Below, piece after piece: positions 1 to 6,353 of a stretch of 10,340 bases of DNA. Where the stretch lies: contig FR893217.1 of the NCBI GenBank assembly GCA_000436035.1, positions 1 to 10,340 on the forward strand, written 5' to 3'. The position numbers were made by a program, and so were the translations under genes. This stretch comes from Prevotella sp. CAG:732 (GTDB lineage Bacteria > Bacteroidota > Bacteroidia > Bacteroidales > Bacteroidaceae). The stretch's first letter is position 1. The number at the start of each line of letters is the position of its first letter. The notes under the pieces were generated by a model. It searched no databases and was not told the DNA's origin. It worked only from the letters and a program-made list of their open reading frames with translations.

Positions 1-24
1 AAATCTTTCCCCCTAATTTATCGG

Positions 25-561
25 GTGAGCCTAGATTTGGTTTTTCAGCAATATTATCGTCCATTATGTCTTTACGCTCTCCACTATCTGCATGATTTGG
101 ATGAGGTGGAGGATGTAGTGCAAGATTGTTTTGTGCGATTGCTGGAAGCTGAGAAACGAAAAGTAGAATCTCCTACGTCGTTTTTCTCTTTGGAGGATTC
201 CCAAAAACAAAAGTCTTTTCTCTATGCTGCCGTTCGCAATGCCTGCATAGACAAGTTGCGCCGAAAGAATCCTATCGTTCAGGACATTTCTCCTTCCGAC
301 TTGTCGGGTATCATCTCTGATGAGCAAGCCGTGGATAGTTCTAGTCGTGAGGCTGAGCTATGGACGGCGATAGAGCAGTTGCCTGAACGTTGTCGTGAAA
401 TCTTCCTGATGAGCAAGCGAGATGGCATGACTTATCGGGAGATAGCCGAGGAGCTCTGCCTTTCTGAGAAAACGGTGGAGCATCAGATCTCCAAGGCATT
501 GAAGACTTTGCGAGGCAAGAAAGGCGACTTCTTCTTCCTCCTCCCCTTTGTGTTGGGATAA
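25..561 (+). CDS. ECF-type RNA polymerase sigma-70 factor (FecI-like, Bacteroidetes expansion family)
   Basis: This alternative sigma factor directs RNA polymerase to a small regulon, here probably the TonB receptor operon downstream. Region 2 spans about residues 6-80 and includes the acidic stretch DEVEDVVQDCFVRLL (26-40) and the RNACIDKLRRK helix (71-81). Region 4 spans about 111-165, with the helix-turn-helix TYREIAEELCLSEKTVEHQI (136-155). The tail is rich in Phe and Leu, as is common in Bacteroidetes ECF factors. The assigned start is a GTG with no ribosome-binding site. The frame is open upstream to base 1, so the true start could lie outside the window; the N-terminus before region 2 is short (about 5 residues). 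The FecR-type anti-sigma gene at 5318-6118 is its probable partner. Family assignment is firm; the target regulon is inferred. Confidence 0.93.
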   Translation: MSLDLVFQQYYRPLCLYALHYLHDLDEVEDVVQDCFVRLLEAEKRKVESPTSFFSLEDSQKQKSFLYAAVRNACIDKLRRKNPIVQDISPSDLSGIISDEQAVDSSSREAELWTAIEQLPERCREIFLMSKRDGMTYREIAEELCLSEKTVEHQISKALKTLRGKKGDFFFLLPFVLG

Positions 562-606
562 AGTCGTAGAGGATTTTATAGATAGATACAGACATGCCAG
601 TTCTTT

Positions 607-782
607 CCTATAGGCACGGTAGGATTCGCTTATAGGAGTGTCGGGTGTCGCCTATAGGGGCGTAGGGATGCGCTTATAGCTCCGTCGGGGGCGTCGCTAG
701 TGTCAGCCGAGCGTCCCACGGGAGTGGTACGAGTGTTCCTCGGGAGTCAGCTGCTCATGCCACTGCCGTGGCACACCTTGCG
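607..782. repeat. Degenerate 22-base tandem array
   Basis: Eight consecutive 22-base units begin at 607, 629, 651, 673, 695, 717, 739 and 761. The first four are clearest: they start CCTATAGG, CTTATAGG, CCTATAGG and CTTATAGC, carry a G-rich block near positions 15-17, and units 1-3 end in CG. By hand count, units 1 and 3 match at 16 of 22 positions, 2 and 3 at 15, and 1 and 2 at 13. Units 6 and 7 share CGGGAGT in the same phase (11 of 22 matches); units 5 and 8 are weak. There are no unique spacers, so this is not CRISPR. It could be a multi-site protein-binding region between the sigma gene and its presumed target operon. The repeat is seen directly; any function is inference. Confidence 0.6.
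758..773. other. Short perfect hairpin
   Basis: TGCCAC (758-763) and GTGGCA (768-773) form a 6-base-pair stem around TGCC. No T-tract follows, so a terminator is unlikely. It lies at the end of the 22-base array. Confidence 0.35.
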
Positions 783-785
783 GAT

Positions 786-838
786 GTACGTTCGCATCCC
801 GTCTGCTCGTACGTTCTCTCCCTCTTATAACGTACGTT
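786..838. repeat. Three GTACGTT copies at 23-base spacing
   Basis: GTACGTT occurs at 786-792, 809-815 and 832-838, exactly 23 bases apart. The last copy lies in the perfect 10-base palindrome AACGTACGTT (829-838). It directly follows the 22-base array and may be a diverged extension or a separate set of binding sites. Confidence 0.5.
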
Positions 839-951
839 TATGCTTTGAGTTGCATATACTTATGACTCTTTATTCCATGTGTTTGTTTTCTCTTGTTCCT
901 TTCATTTTCATCCTGTCATCACATTTTTTCAAAAAAAATATCAAATAGGAT

Positions 952-980
952 GGGGGTATTCGAGTGTTTTTGCGTTATAG
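952..980 (+). promoter_or_regulatory. Candidate ECF-sigma promoter for the receptor operon
   Basis: GGGGGTAT (952-959) and CGTTATAG (973-980) are separated by 13 bases. This resembles the layout of ECF promoters, which have a G-rich -35 element and a CGT-containing -10 element. It would start transcription about 55 bases before the receptor ATG. Its place downstream of the sigma gene fits autoregulation. An imperfect TAnnTTTG match (TGTTTTTG, 965-972) overlaps it, so housekeeping transcription is an alternative. The sites are visible; their recognition by this sigma factor is inferred. Confidence 0.45.
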
Positions 981-1043
981 CAGTAAAGACTTGAATAAAG
1001 AAAGGGTATAATCAAACAACAACGGTATTAAAAAAGTAATGTT

Positions 1044-3740
1044 ATGAAAGTGAAACAAGCACTCATCGCACTTTTGATTCTTGTGTTTCAAGTTACTGGC
1101 TTGTCGGCAAGAGTGGATGCTGCAACGCTTCTCCAGCAGATGGAGTGGTTGCATCAAGCGAAGAAAATCAATTTTGTGTATGACGCATCCCTAAAGGTGG
1201 ATGTGCCATACGAAGGACCTGACATCCGGAAGATGCCAGTGAAGAAGGCTTTGAAAACTCTGTTCCAAAAGACAGAGTTCGAATATACGATTAATGCTAA
1301 CTATGTGATATTGAAGCGAAGACAAAAGCAACAAATATCAACACCTCACACGAATATCAATCATAAAGTTCAGCAGGTTCAGCGTCGCCACACTCTCAGC
1401 GGATACGTCCGTGACGAGAGTGGCGAATCGCTGATTAATGCTACGGTCTATGACCTCACTCATGACATTGGTACTACCACCAATGAATATGGTTTCTTCT
1501 CGCTGACTCTGCCTGAGGGGGAGCATCAACTCCGATTCTCATACGTGGGATATGCTGATAAGGTGGAGAAAATGAAGATAGAGAAGGATGTGCACTGCAA
1601 TATGGCACTCCATGCCGATGGTAAACTGCCGGAGGTGGTTGTGGATGGTGACTTGAACTCGCCTCTCCTCACTACCCAGACGGGTAAACGCTCCTTTTCA
1701 GCCAAAGACATCAAGACGGAGTTCTCCTTGATGTCTTCGCCAGATGTGGTCAAAACCTTACAGAGGGTGAGCGGTGTGATGGAAGGTCAGGAACTGGCGA
1801 GTGGTCTTTATGTGCATGGTGGCAATGGAGATGAGAACCTCTTTCTGATAGATGGTACGCCACTTTATCAGATCAACCATGCCATCGGTTTGTTTTCCAG
1901 TTTCAACACGGATGTCGTGAAGAACATCGACTTCTACAAGAGCGGTTTCCCTGCTCGATATGGAGGAAGATTGTCTTCCGTGGTAGATGTGCGCACGGCG
2001 GATGGCGACATGAATCACTTCCATGGTGCATATCGCATCGGCTTGCTCGATGCCAGCGTGCAGTTGGAGGGACCTATCGTCAAGGGAAAGACCTCTTATA
2101 ATATAGGTTTGCGCCGCTCGTGGGCAGACTTGCTGTCTCGTCCTTTGACCAGCTGGTTGTCTGATAAGGATGACAAACTCAGCATTGGCTATTATTTTAT
2201 GGACTTGAATGCTAAGGTGACGCATCGTTTCAGCGACCGTTCCAAGATTTATCTGAGCATCTATCATGGCAATGATAGTTGGAACGTGAAGCAGGTGATG
2301 GATGAAAGAAAATCGGATGGCTTCCAGGAAGGAACTAGCTATGATTTAGAGACGACGCGCTCCAAGTTGACATGGGGAAACTTCAATGTGGCTTTCAACT
2401 GGAACTACGTGTTCTCTCCCAAGCTCTTCGCCAACTTTACGGCAGTATATACGCACAATCGCTCCAAACTCTATTCCCTGGATGATGAGCGCAGTATGAA
2501 TCCAGCAACAAACAAGGATTCGCAAATCTATCATCTTGAGCATCGTTATCATTCTACTATCGATGATTTGGGGTATCGTACGGAGTTTGACTACCATCCC
2601 AACGCCTTTCACCATATTCGTTTTGGACATGATTTCACCATGCACCAGTTTCGTCCGCAAACTTATATGCAGTTGAATTATGTAGGACAGACTGCTGATA
2701 AGGTGGATACCACAAGCGTGAATGGCCGCAATCAGCACCAAAGTTATGAGCTGTCGGCGTATGCGGAAGACGAAATCATCTTGAATCCTCGTTGGAATGT
2801 GAATGTGGGCTTTAACATGGGACTGTTTCATGTGGGTAGTAAAAGTTTTTTCAATATCGACCCTCGCTTTGCACTTAAATATCAGTTGAGCCATGAGGTC
2901 TCCTTGAAGGCATCATTTACGCAGATGACTCAGTATGTGCATAAGATTTCCAATAGCTACTTGGATTTGCCTACGGATTATTGGGTGCCTACGACTGAGC
3001 GGCTCAAACCGATGCGCTCTTATCAGTTGGCTGCTGGTGTCTATGCGCAGCCCAATCGCCATTGGACACTCTCCTTGGAAGGCTACTATAAGATGTCTCG
3101 CCATTTGATGCAATATACCAGTTGGGTAGGCGTGGAGCCGCCTGCCGACAAGTGGGATGAGTTGGTGATGGATGGCAAGGGCTTGTTCTATGGATTGGAG
3201 GCCGATGCCACTTATCGTACCGACCACCTGACGCTGAGTGGTTCTTATACCTTGTCTTGGAACAAGCGTAAGTACGAGGACTTCTATCCTGATTGGTATT
3301 ATGACAAGTTTGACAACCGACATAAGCTGAACCTGAGTTTGCGATATGCCTTCAACAAGAAAGTGAGCTGTTTCGCCGTTTGGTATTACCATACGGGTAA
3401 TCATGCCACGGTGCCAACGCAAATGGCATCGTTACCACAGTTGCCAGATGCAGGAGGACATCTCTATTCTGGGTGGGCAGGCAGATATGACTATGTATAT
3501 GCCATCCCCAACAATTTGACATTGCCGGCTTATCATCGTCTCGACTTAGGTTTTGACTTCCGCCATGTTACCAAGCATGGACATGAACGTATCTGGAATC
3601 TGAGTATCTACAATGCCTATTGCCACTTGAACTCCATGTATGTCAAGATAGACTATGATGAGGAAAAACAGCAGTTTAAGGCAAAGAACAAGGCATTTAT
3701 TCCAATATTGCCATCATTCAGTTATACTATTAAGTTTTAG
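1044..3740 (+). CDS. FecA-like TonB-dependent outer-membrane receptor with STN signalling domain
   Basis: This 898-residue outer-membrane transporter imports a ligand using TonB energy and probably reports its binding to the anti-sigma factor. In order it has a signal peptide (about 1-26, hydrophobic core ALIALLILVF), an STN domain (about 27-92), a carboxypeptidase-regulatory-like beta-sandwich (about 117-190, from HTLSGYVRDESGESLINATV), a plug (about 205-320, including VHGGNGDENLFLIDGTPLY at 257-275) and a beta-barrel ending in YTIKF with the usual terminal Phe. The STN domain, absent from many SusC proteins, is the mark of cell-surface-signalling receptors. No SusD gene follows; a DUF4249 lipoprotein gene starts 3 bases after the stop, so a polysaccharide SusCD role is unlikely. 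The substrate is unknown; metal chelates, peptides and small organic ligands are all possible. The start is supported by the signal peptide. Confidence 0.93.
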   Translation: MKVKQALIALLILVFQVTGLSARVDAATLLQQMEWLHQAKKINFVYDASLKVDVPYEGPDIRKMPVKKALKTLFQKTEFEYTINANYVILKRRQKQQISTPHTNINHKVQQVQRRHTLSGYVRDESGESLINATVYDLTHDIGTTTNEYGFFSLTLPEGEHQLRFSYVGYADKVEKMKIEKDVHCNMALHADGKLPEVVVDGDLNSPLLTTQTGKRSFSAKDIKTEFSLMSSPDVVKTLQRVSGVMEGQELASGLYVHGGNGDENLFLIDGTPLYQINHAIGLFSSFNTDVVKNIDFYKSGFPARYGGRLSSVVDVRTADGDMNHFHGAYRIGLLDASVQLEGPIVKGKTSYNIGLRRSWADLLSRPLTSWLSDKDDKLSIGYYFMDLNAKVTHRFSDRSKIYLSIYHGNDSWNVKQVMDERKSDGFQEGTSYDLETTRSKLTWGNFNVAFNWNYVFSPKLFANFTAVYTHNRSKLYSLDDERSMNPATNKDSQIYHLEHRYHSTIDDLGYRTEFDYHPNAFHHIRFGHDFTMHQFRPQTYMQLNYVGQTADKVDTTSVNGRNQHQSYELSAYAEDEIILNPRWNVNVGFNMGLFHVGSKSFFNIDPRFALKYQLSHEVSLKASFTQMTQYVHKISNSYLDLPTDYWVPTTERLKPMRSYQLAAGVYAQPNRHWTLSLEGYYKMSRHLMQYTSWVGVEPPADKWDELVMDGKGLFYGLEADATYRTDHLTLSGSYTLSWNKRKYEDFYPDWYYDKFDNRHKLNLSLRYAFNKKVSCFAVWYYHTGNHATVPTQMASLPQLPDAGGHLYSGWAGRYDYVYAIPNNLTLPAYHRLDLGFDFRHVTKHGHERIWNLSIYNAYCHLNSMYVKIDYDEEKQQFKAKNKAFIPILPSFSYTIKF

Positions 3741-3743
3741 AAG

Positions 3744-4925
3744 ATGAAAAAGTTATTGTATTTTTTGTTGGTATCTTTCGTGTTGATATCTTGCAAGGAT
3801 GATTTCGATATCAGTAAGTTGCAAGATTTTCCAAGGTTGGTGGTATATTGCTTTCCTACAGTGGGCGATACGACCATGATTGTAGTGACCAAGAGTGTAC
3901 CCGTCGCAACGGCAAAAGGAGATAGGGAAAAACTCTGCCGCCAATCTGTTGATGCCCATATTATATATAAGGTGAATGGTGCGGAATGTCCTGTAAAAAG
4001 GATAGAAAGCCTGGAAGAAGCTCGCAGATTCACCTTCTCTGGTTCATTTTCTTATGTTAAAGATGTTTGTCAAGAGATGGTTGGGCAATACTATGCCATG
4101 GGAAAGCAGCATGCAGGAGACAATGTCACGATGGAGGTAACTGCCGAAGGTTTTCAGACAGTATCTGCTGCAACTTATATTCCTCAGCAAGTAAAAGTGG
4201 GGATTGATGAATTGTCGTACGAAGAGGTCGATGGCGGTTCCGTCTTGGACTATATGCAGGCATCCTTTTCGGATGATGGCGGTTCAAAGGATTATTACAG
4301 TGTGCAGGTGAAAAAGAAAAATATGCAAGGTGCCATTATCGGTGTAGATCCTCATCATTATCGTTATGAAGAACCTATCCATGTATATAACCAAGAATCT
4401 TATGAGTATATAAACGAACATACTCCCGATATGATATGGAACTTTGACAGTTTGTCCCAAGTAAGTTATGCCCAAGCGATAGACACAGAAAAAGAGCCCG
4501 TCTTGAACAAGGCATCGAAGATAGATGCGGACTTGGACTTTGATGATGATTATCGCTACTATGGTCTTGCTTATATTTTCGATGACCATCTGCTCAATGG
4601 AAAGAAATATACTTTGCACTTGACCCTTGGCGGTACCATGTATAGCGGTGGCGACTTCTATTATTATAGCAGTTGGGACAAAATGTTTGGGTATACGTAT
4701 AGCGTGGAATTGTCTAAGCTCACTCCTGAATATTATCGCTATCTGTCATCCATCAACAGTGCGCAAAATAATAGTTGGGCAGAGGCTGGTATTATGCAGG
4801 TCATTCCGACCTATTCTAATGTGAGGGGTGGCTTCGGTGTCGTGGCAGGATATAACACTGCTGTTGACTCTGTTCGTGTTGTCCCTCCGAAGAAAGAAGA
4901 GGGCACTTTTTCCCCAAGAAGATGA
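3744..4925 (+). CDS. DUF4249-family surface lipoprotein, receptor partner
   Basis: A 393-residue lipoprotein, probably the accessory partner of the TonB receptor encoded 3 bases upstream. The signal peptide MKKLLYFLLVSFVLIS ends in a lipobox with the lipidated Cys at residue 17. The residues after Cys are KDD, matching the K-(D/E)2 lipoprotein export signal described in Bacteroidetes, which predicts exposure on the cell surface. The mature start, with DFPRLVVYCFPTVGDTTMIV (28-47), fits the DUF4249 beta-sandwich pattern. The C-terminal part, ending near GGFGVVAGYNTAVDSV, also looks complete, so the gene is not obviously truncated. DUF4249 genes commonly sit next to non-SusC TonB receptors, and their molecular role is poorly defined. 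Translation is probably coupled to the receptor, since no separate promoter fits in the gap. Confidence 0.85.
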   Translation: MKKLLYFLLVSFVLISCKDDFDISKLQDFPRLVVYCFPTVGDTTMIVVTKSVPVATAKGDREKLCRQSVDAHIIYKVNGAECPVKRIESLEEARRFTFSGSFSYVKDVCQEMVGQYYAMGKQHAGDNVTMEVTAEGFQTVSAATYIPQQVKVGIDELSYEEVDGGSVLDYMQASFSDDGGSKDYYSVQVKKKNMQGAIIGVDPHHYRYEEPIHVYNQESYEYINEHTPDMIWNFDSLSQVSYAQAIDTEKEPVLNKASKIDADLDFDDDYRYYGLAYIFDDHLLNGKKYTLHLTLGGTMYSGGDFYYYSSWDKMFGYTYSVELSKLTPEYYRYLSSINSAQNNSWAEAGIMQVIPTYSNVRGGFGVVAGYNTAVDSVRVVPPKKEEGTFSPRR

Positions 4926-4981
4926 TTCCTCTCTGGCGGAATGGATAAAGGTGTAATTATGATTAAAAGATAAGGGCAAAT

Positions 4982-5296
4982 ATGAAAAAGATATTTTATG
5001 AGATGAAAGATGCCCAAGGGGTAGGACATCCTACTACCATGCCTGACAATCTTTATCACAATGTGACGGAAAGAACTGTTCGCAATCATGGGGGAAAGTG
5101 GTGCTTCTGGCGTGTGAAGTCTTCAGTGACCTTACGTTCGGGAGACGTCTTATTGTCTTTGGGTTGGATAGCGAGCAACTATAACATAGAGTATTGTCGC
5201 AACAACATCTATTATACGAAGGGCAAACGCTATAATGGCATTGACAAATACAAGCATTCTGGTACGCTCTTTGCGTCTATCACGGGTCAATTTTAA
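4982..5296 (+). CDS. Hypothetical 104-residue protein in the signalling operon
   Basis: I do not recognise this protein. It lies on the same strand, 56 bases after the DUF4249 gene and 21 bases before the FecR-type gene, with codon choice like its neighbours. It lacks a signal peptide: MKKIFYEMKDAQG has no hydrophobic core. The second half alternates polar and hydrophobic or aromatic residues (GKWCFWRVKSSVTLRSGDVL, then YTKGKRYNGIDKYKHSGTLF) and ends in ASITGQF, like the closing strands of an outer-membrane beta-barrel. It may be the surviving 3' end of a larger barrel gene, or a genuine small protein. An in-frame stop at 4964-4966 closes the frame just upstream. It does not look like a frame-shifted tail of the DUF4249 protein, whose own C-terminus seems complete. 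Confidence 0.55.
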   Translation: MKKIFYEMKDAQGVGHPTTMPDNLYHNVTERTVRNHGGKWCFWRVKSSVTLRSGDVLLSLGWIASNYNIEYCRNNIYYTKGKRYNGIDKYKHSGTLFASITGQF

Positions 5297-5301
5297 ATAT
5301 A

Positions 5302-5309
5302 AAAGGAGG
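5302..5309 (+). promoter_or_regulatory. Consensus Shine-Dalgarno site before the FecR-type gene
   Basis: AAAGGAGG lies 8 bases before the ATG at 5318. It is a near-perfect anti-16S match at good spacing and fixes the start. No other gene in this window has such a site, and Bacteroidota generally rely little on Shine-Dalgarno pairing. Confidence 0.7.
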
Positions 5310-5317
5310 AATATATC

Positions 5318-6118
5318 ATGAAAGTAAACGACAGAGAACAAGAATTTGTGTTCCGATATTTTCAGTCGGGAAAATTAGATACCCAAAAGGCATTGCGAAA
5401 GGTCAAGGCTCGAGGGAAAGTAAAGGAAAGAAGCGGTCTTTTGGCTCGTTATCGCTGGATGGCTGTGGCAGCTTCCCTATTGGTATTGTTGGCAGTGGGT
5501 GCTTATACGCTTTTGCAACCTAAGACCATTACCCATGCTTCTGGCTCAGAAATCATGGCTTGCCATTTGCCAGATGGCACACTGGTCACCTTGTCTCCTC
5601 ATTCTTCTGTTTCCTATCAAGAGGATAATTGCAGAAAGGTGGAGATGGAGGGCTGTGCCTATTTCCAGGTAAAGCACGATGAGCAGCATCCATTCGATGT
5701 GGATGGTGAGAGAGGGCACGTGAGAGTCTTGGGTACCCAGTTTATGGTGGATGAGCGCAAGGCAGGAACCGCCGAGGTAATGGTGACGAGTGGTAGGGTG
5801 TTCTTCTCGGCACGTGATTCTCAAAAGGGCATCTTGCTCACTAAGGGGAAGCGAGCCCGACTGGTAACGGGCGCAGAGCAGCCCGAATTGCAGGCAAGTT
5901 GTGATGTCAACGATGTGGCATGGGCTACTCATCAGTTGCATTTTGAGAATACGCCATTGCCGGAAGTCTTGAGGCGACTGTCTGAATGTAATGGCGGTGT
6001 GGATTTGCACGCATCTGATATGAGTAAGCACTTAACGGGTGACTTCACTACGGATTCTTTGCTGCAGGCGATAAAGATTATAGAGCAAACATTGGATGTT
6101 CGTATTACGGCAAGGTAG
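5318..6118 (+). CDS. FecR-type transmembrane anti-sigma factor
   Basis: A 266-residue inner-membrane regulator expected to hold the ECF sigma factor inactive until the receptor signals. Residues 1-46 form the cytoplasmic, sigma-binding part, which is short and basic. One membrane segment spans about 47-66 (WMAVAASLLVLLAVGAYTLL). The periplasmic FecR domain follows (about 72-165), with LPDGTLVTLSPHSSVSY (84-100), a variant of the EGEAYFxVxxxxxxPF pattern (EGCAYFQVKHDEQHPF, 111-126) and VRVLGTQFMV (135-144). A C-terminal STN-like domain of DUF4974 type spans about 207-264 (HFENTPLPEVLRRLSE at 208-223). It is encoded last in the operon, whereas such genes usually sit next to the sigma gene before the receptor. 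The STN-like end is the likely contact for the receptor's N-terminal domain. Confidence 0.93.
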   Translation: MKVNDREQEFVFRYFQSGKLDTQKALRKVKARGKVKERSGLLARYRWMAVAASLLVLLAVGAYTLLQPKTITHASGSEIMACHLPDGTLVTLSPHSSVSYQEDNCRKVEMEGCAYFQVKHDEQHPFDVDGERGHVRVLGTQFMVDERKAGTAEVMVTSGRVFFSARDSQKGILLTKGKRARLVTGAEQPELQASCDVNDVAWATHQLHFENTPLPEVLRRLSECNGGVDLHASDMSKHLTGDFTTDSLLQAIKIIEQTLDVRITAR

Positions 6119-6246
6119 TCTTGTAAGTGGTTTGTGGTTGGAATGGTTGGAGAAAAGCGTATGTAAGAAAGGGTAAAATCGCTAAAAGATGTCCATAAAA
6201 TGAGAAAATAAGTAAAAAGAAAGCATCTTTCGTATTATAATTAAGG

Positions 6247-6273
6247 TGTTATCAAAAAGATTTTGTATCTTTG
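6247..6273 (+). promoter_or_regulatory. Bacteroidota housekeeping promoter for the dehydrogenase
   Basis: TATCTTTG (6266-6273) matches the -7 consensus TAnnTTTG. TGTT around 6247-6250 is a weak -33 match. Transcription would begin near 6280, giving a leader of roughly 75 bases and making the dehydrogenase independent of the signalling operon. Confidence 0.6.
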
Positions 6274-6303
6274 CCCTTAACAAGTCGAAGAAAATGTAGC
6301 AAT

Positions 6304-6317
6304 CCATCGAAAGATGG
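6304..6317 (+). other. Leader hairpin with GAAA tetraloop
   Basis: CCATC-GAAA-GATGG is a perfect 5-base-pair stem closed by a GNRA tetraloop inside the predicted 5' leader, 36 bases before the start codon. It may stabilise the transcript. No riboswitch family is recognised here. Confidence 0.4.
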
Positions 6318-6353
6318 CTCGAAACAAATCAATCAATTAACAAAATACGAATT

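Larger units (their letters stand above)
562..1043. other. Non-coding 482-base sigma/receptor gap with repeats and promoter
   Basis: No convincing gene is present. The first 45 bases are unremarkable. Bases 607-782 show a degenerate 22-base periodicity and are GC-rich relative to the flanks, and GTACGTT recurs three times in 786-838. Bases 841-950 are pyrimidine-rich and then A-tract-rich. A candidate ECF promoter lies at 952-980. An 82-codon open frame at 700-948 crosses the repeats, resembles nothing I recognise, and is treated as chance. No clear intrinsic terminator for the sigma gene was seen. Confidence 0.7.

Noticed and set aside
607..838. CRISPR array
   Set aside because: The repeats are degenerate and contiguous without unique spacers, and no cas genes are present.
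700..948. 82-codon open frame in the sigma/receptor gap
   Set aside because: It crosses the repeat array, has no recognisable domain or ribosome-binding site, and its composition follows the underlying repeats and pyrimidine tract.
991..1012. TTGAAT and TATAAT as an E. coli-type sigma-70 promoter before the receptor
   Set aside because: The spacer is only 10 bases, and Bacteroidota housekeeping promoters use a different consensus.
4941..4973. Ten-codon open frame before the small hypothetical gene, as a leader peptide
   Set aside because: It is too short to score and has no associated attenuator structure.
4900..5000. Frameshift joining the DUF4249 gene to the 104-residue gene
   Set aside because: The DUF4249 protein has normal length and a typical C-terminus, and an in-frame stop at 4964-4966 precedes the downstream gene.
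6129..6150. G-quadruplex formed by GG runs after the anti-sigma gene
   Set aside because: Only two-base G runs are present, which would form at best a weak two-layer structure; this is common by chance.
6183..6228. AAAGATG/CATCTTT inverted repeat as terminator of the signalling operon
   Set aside because: The arms are only 7 bases with a loop of about 30 bases and no T-tract.
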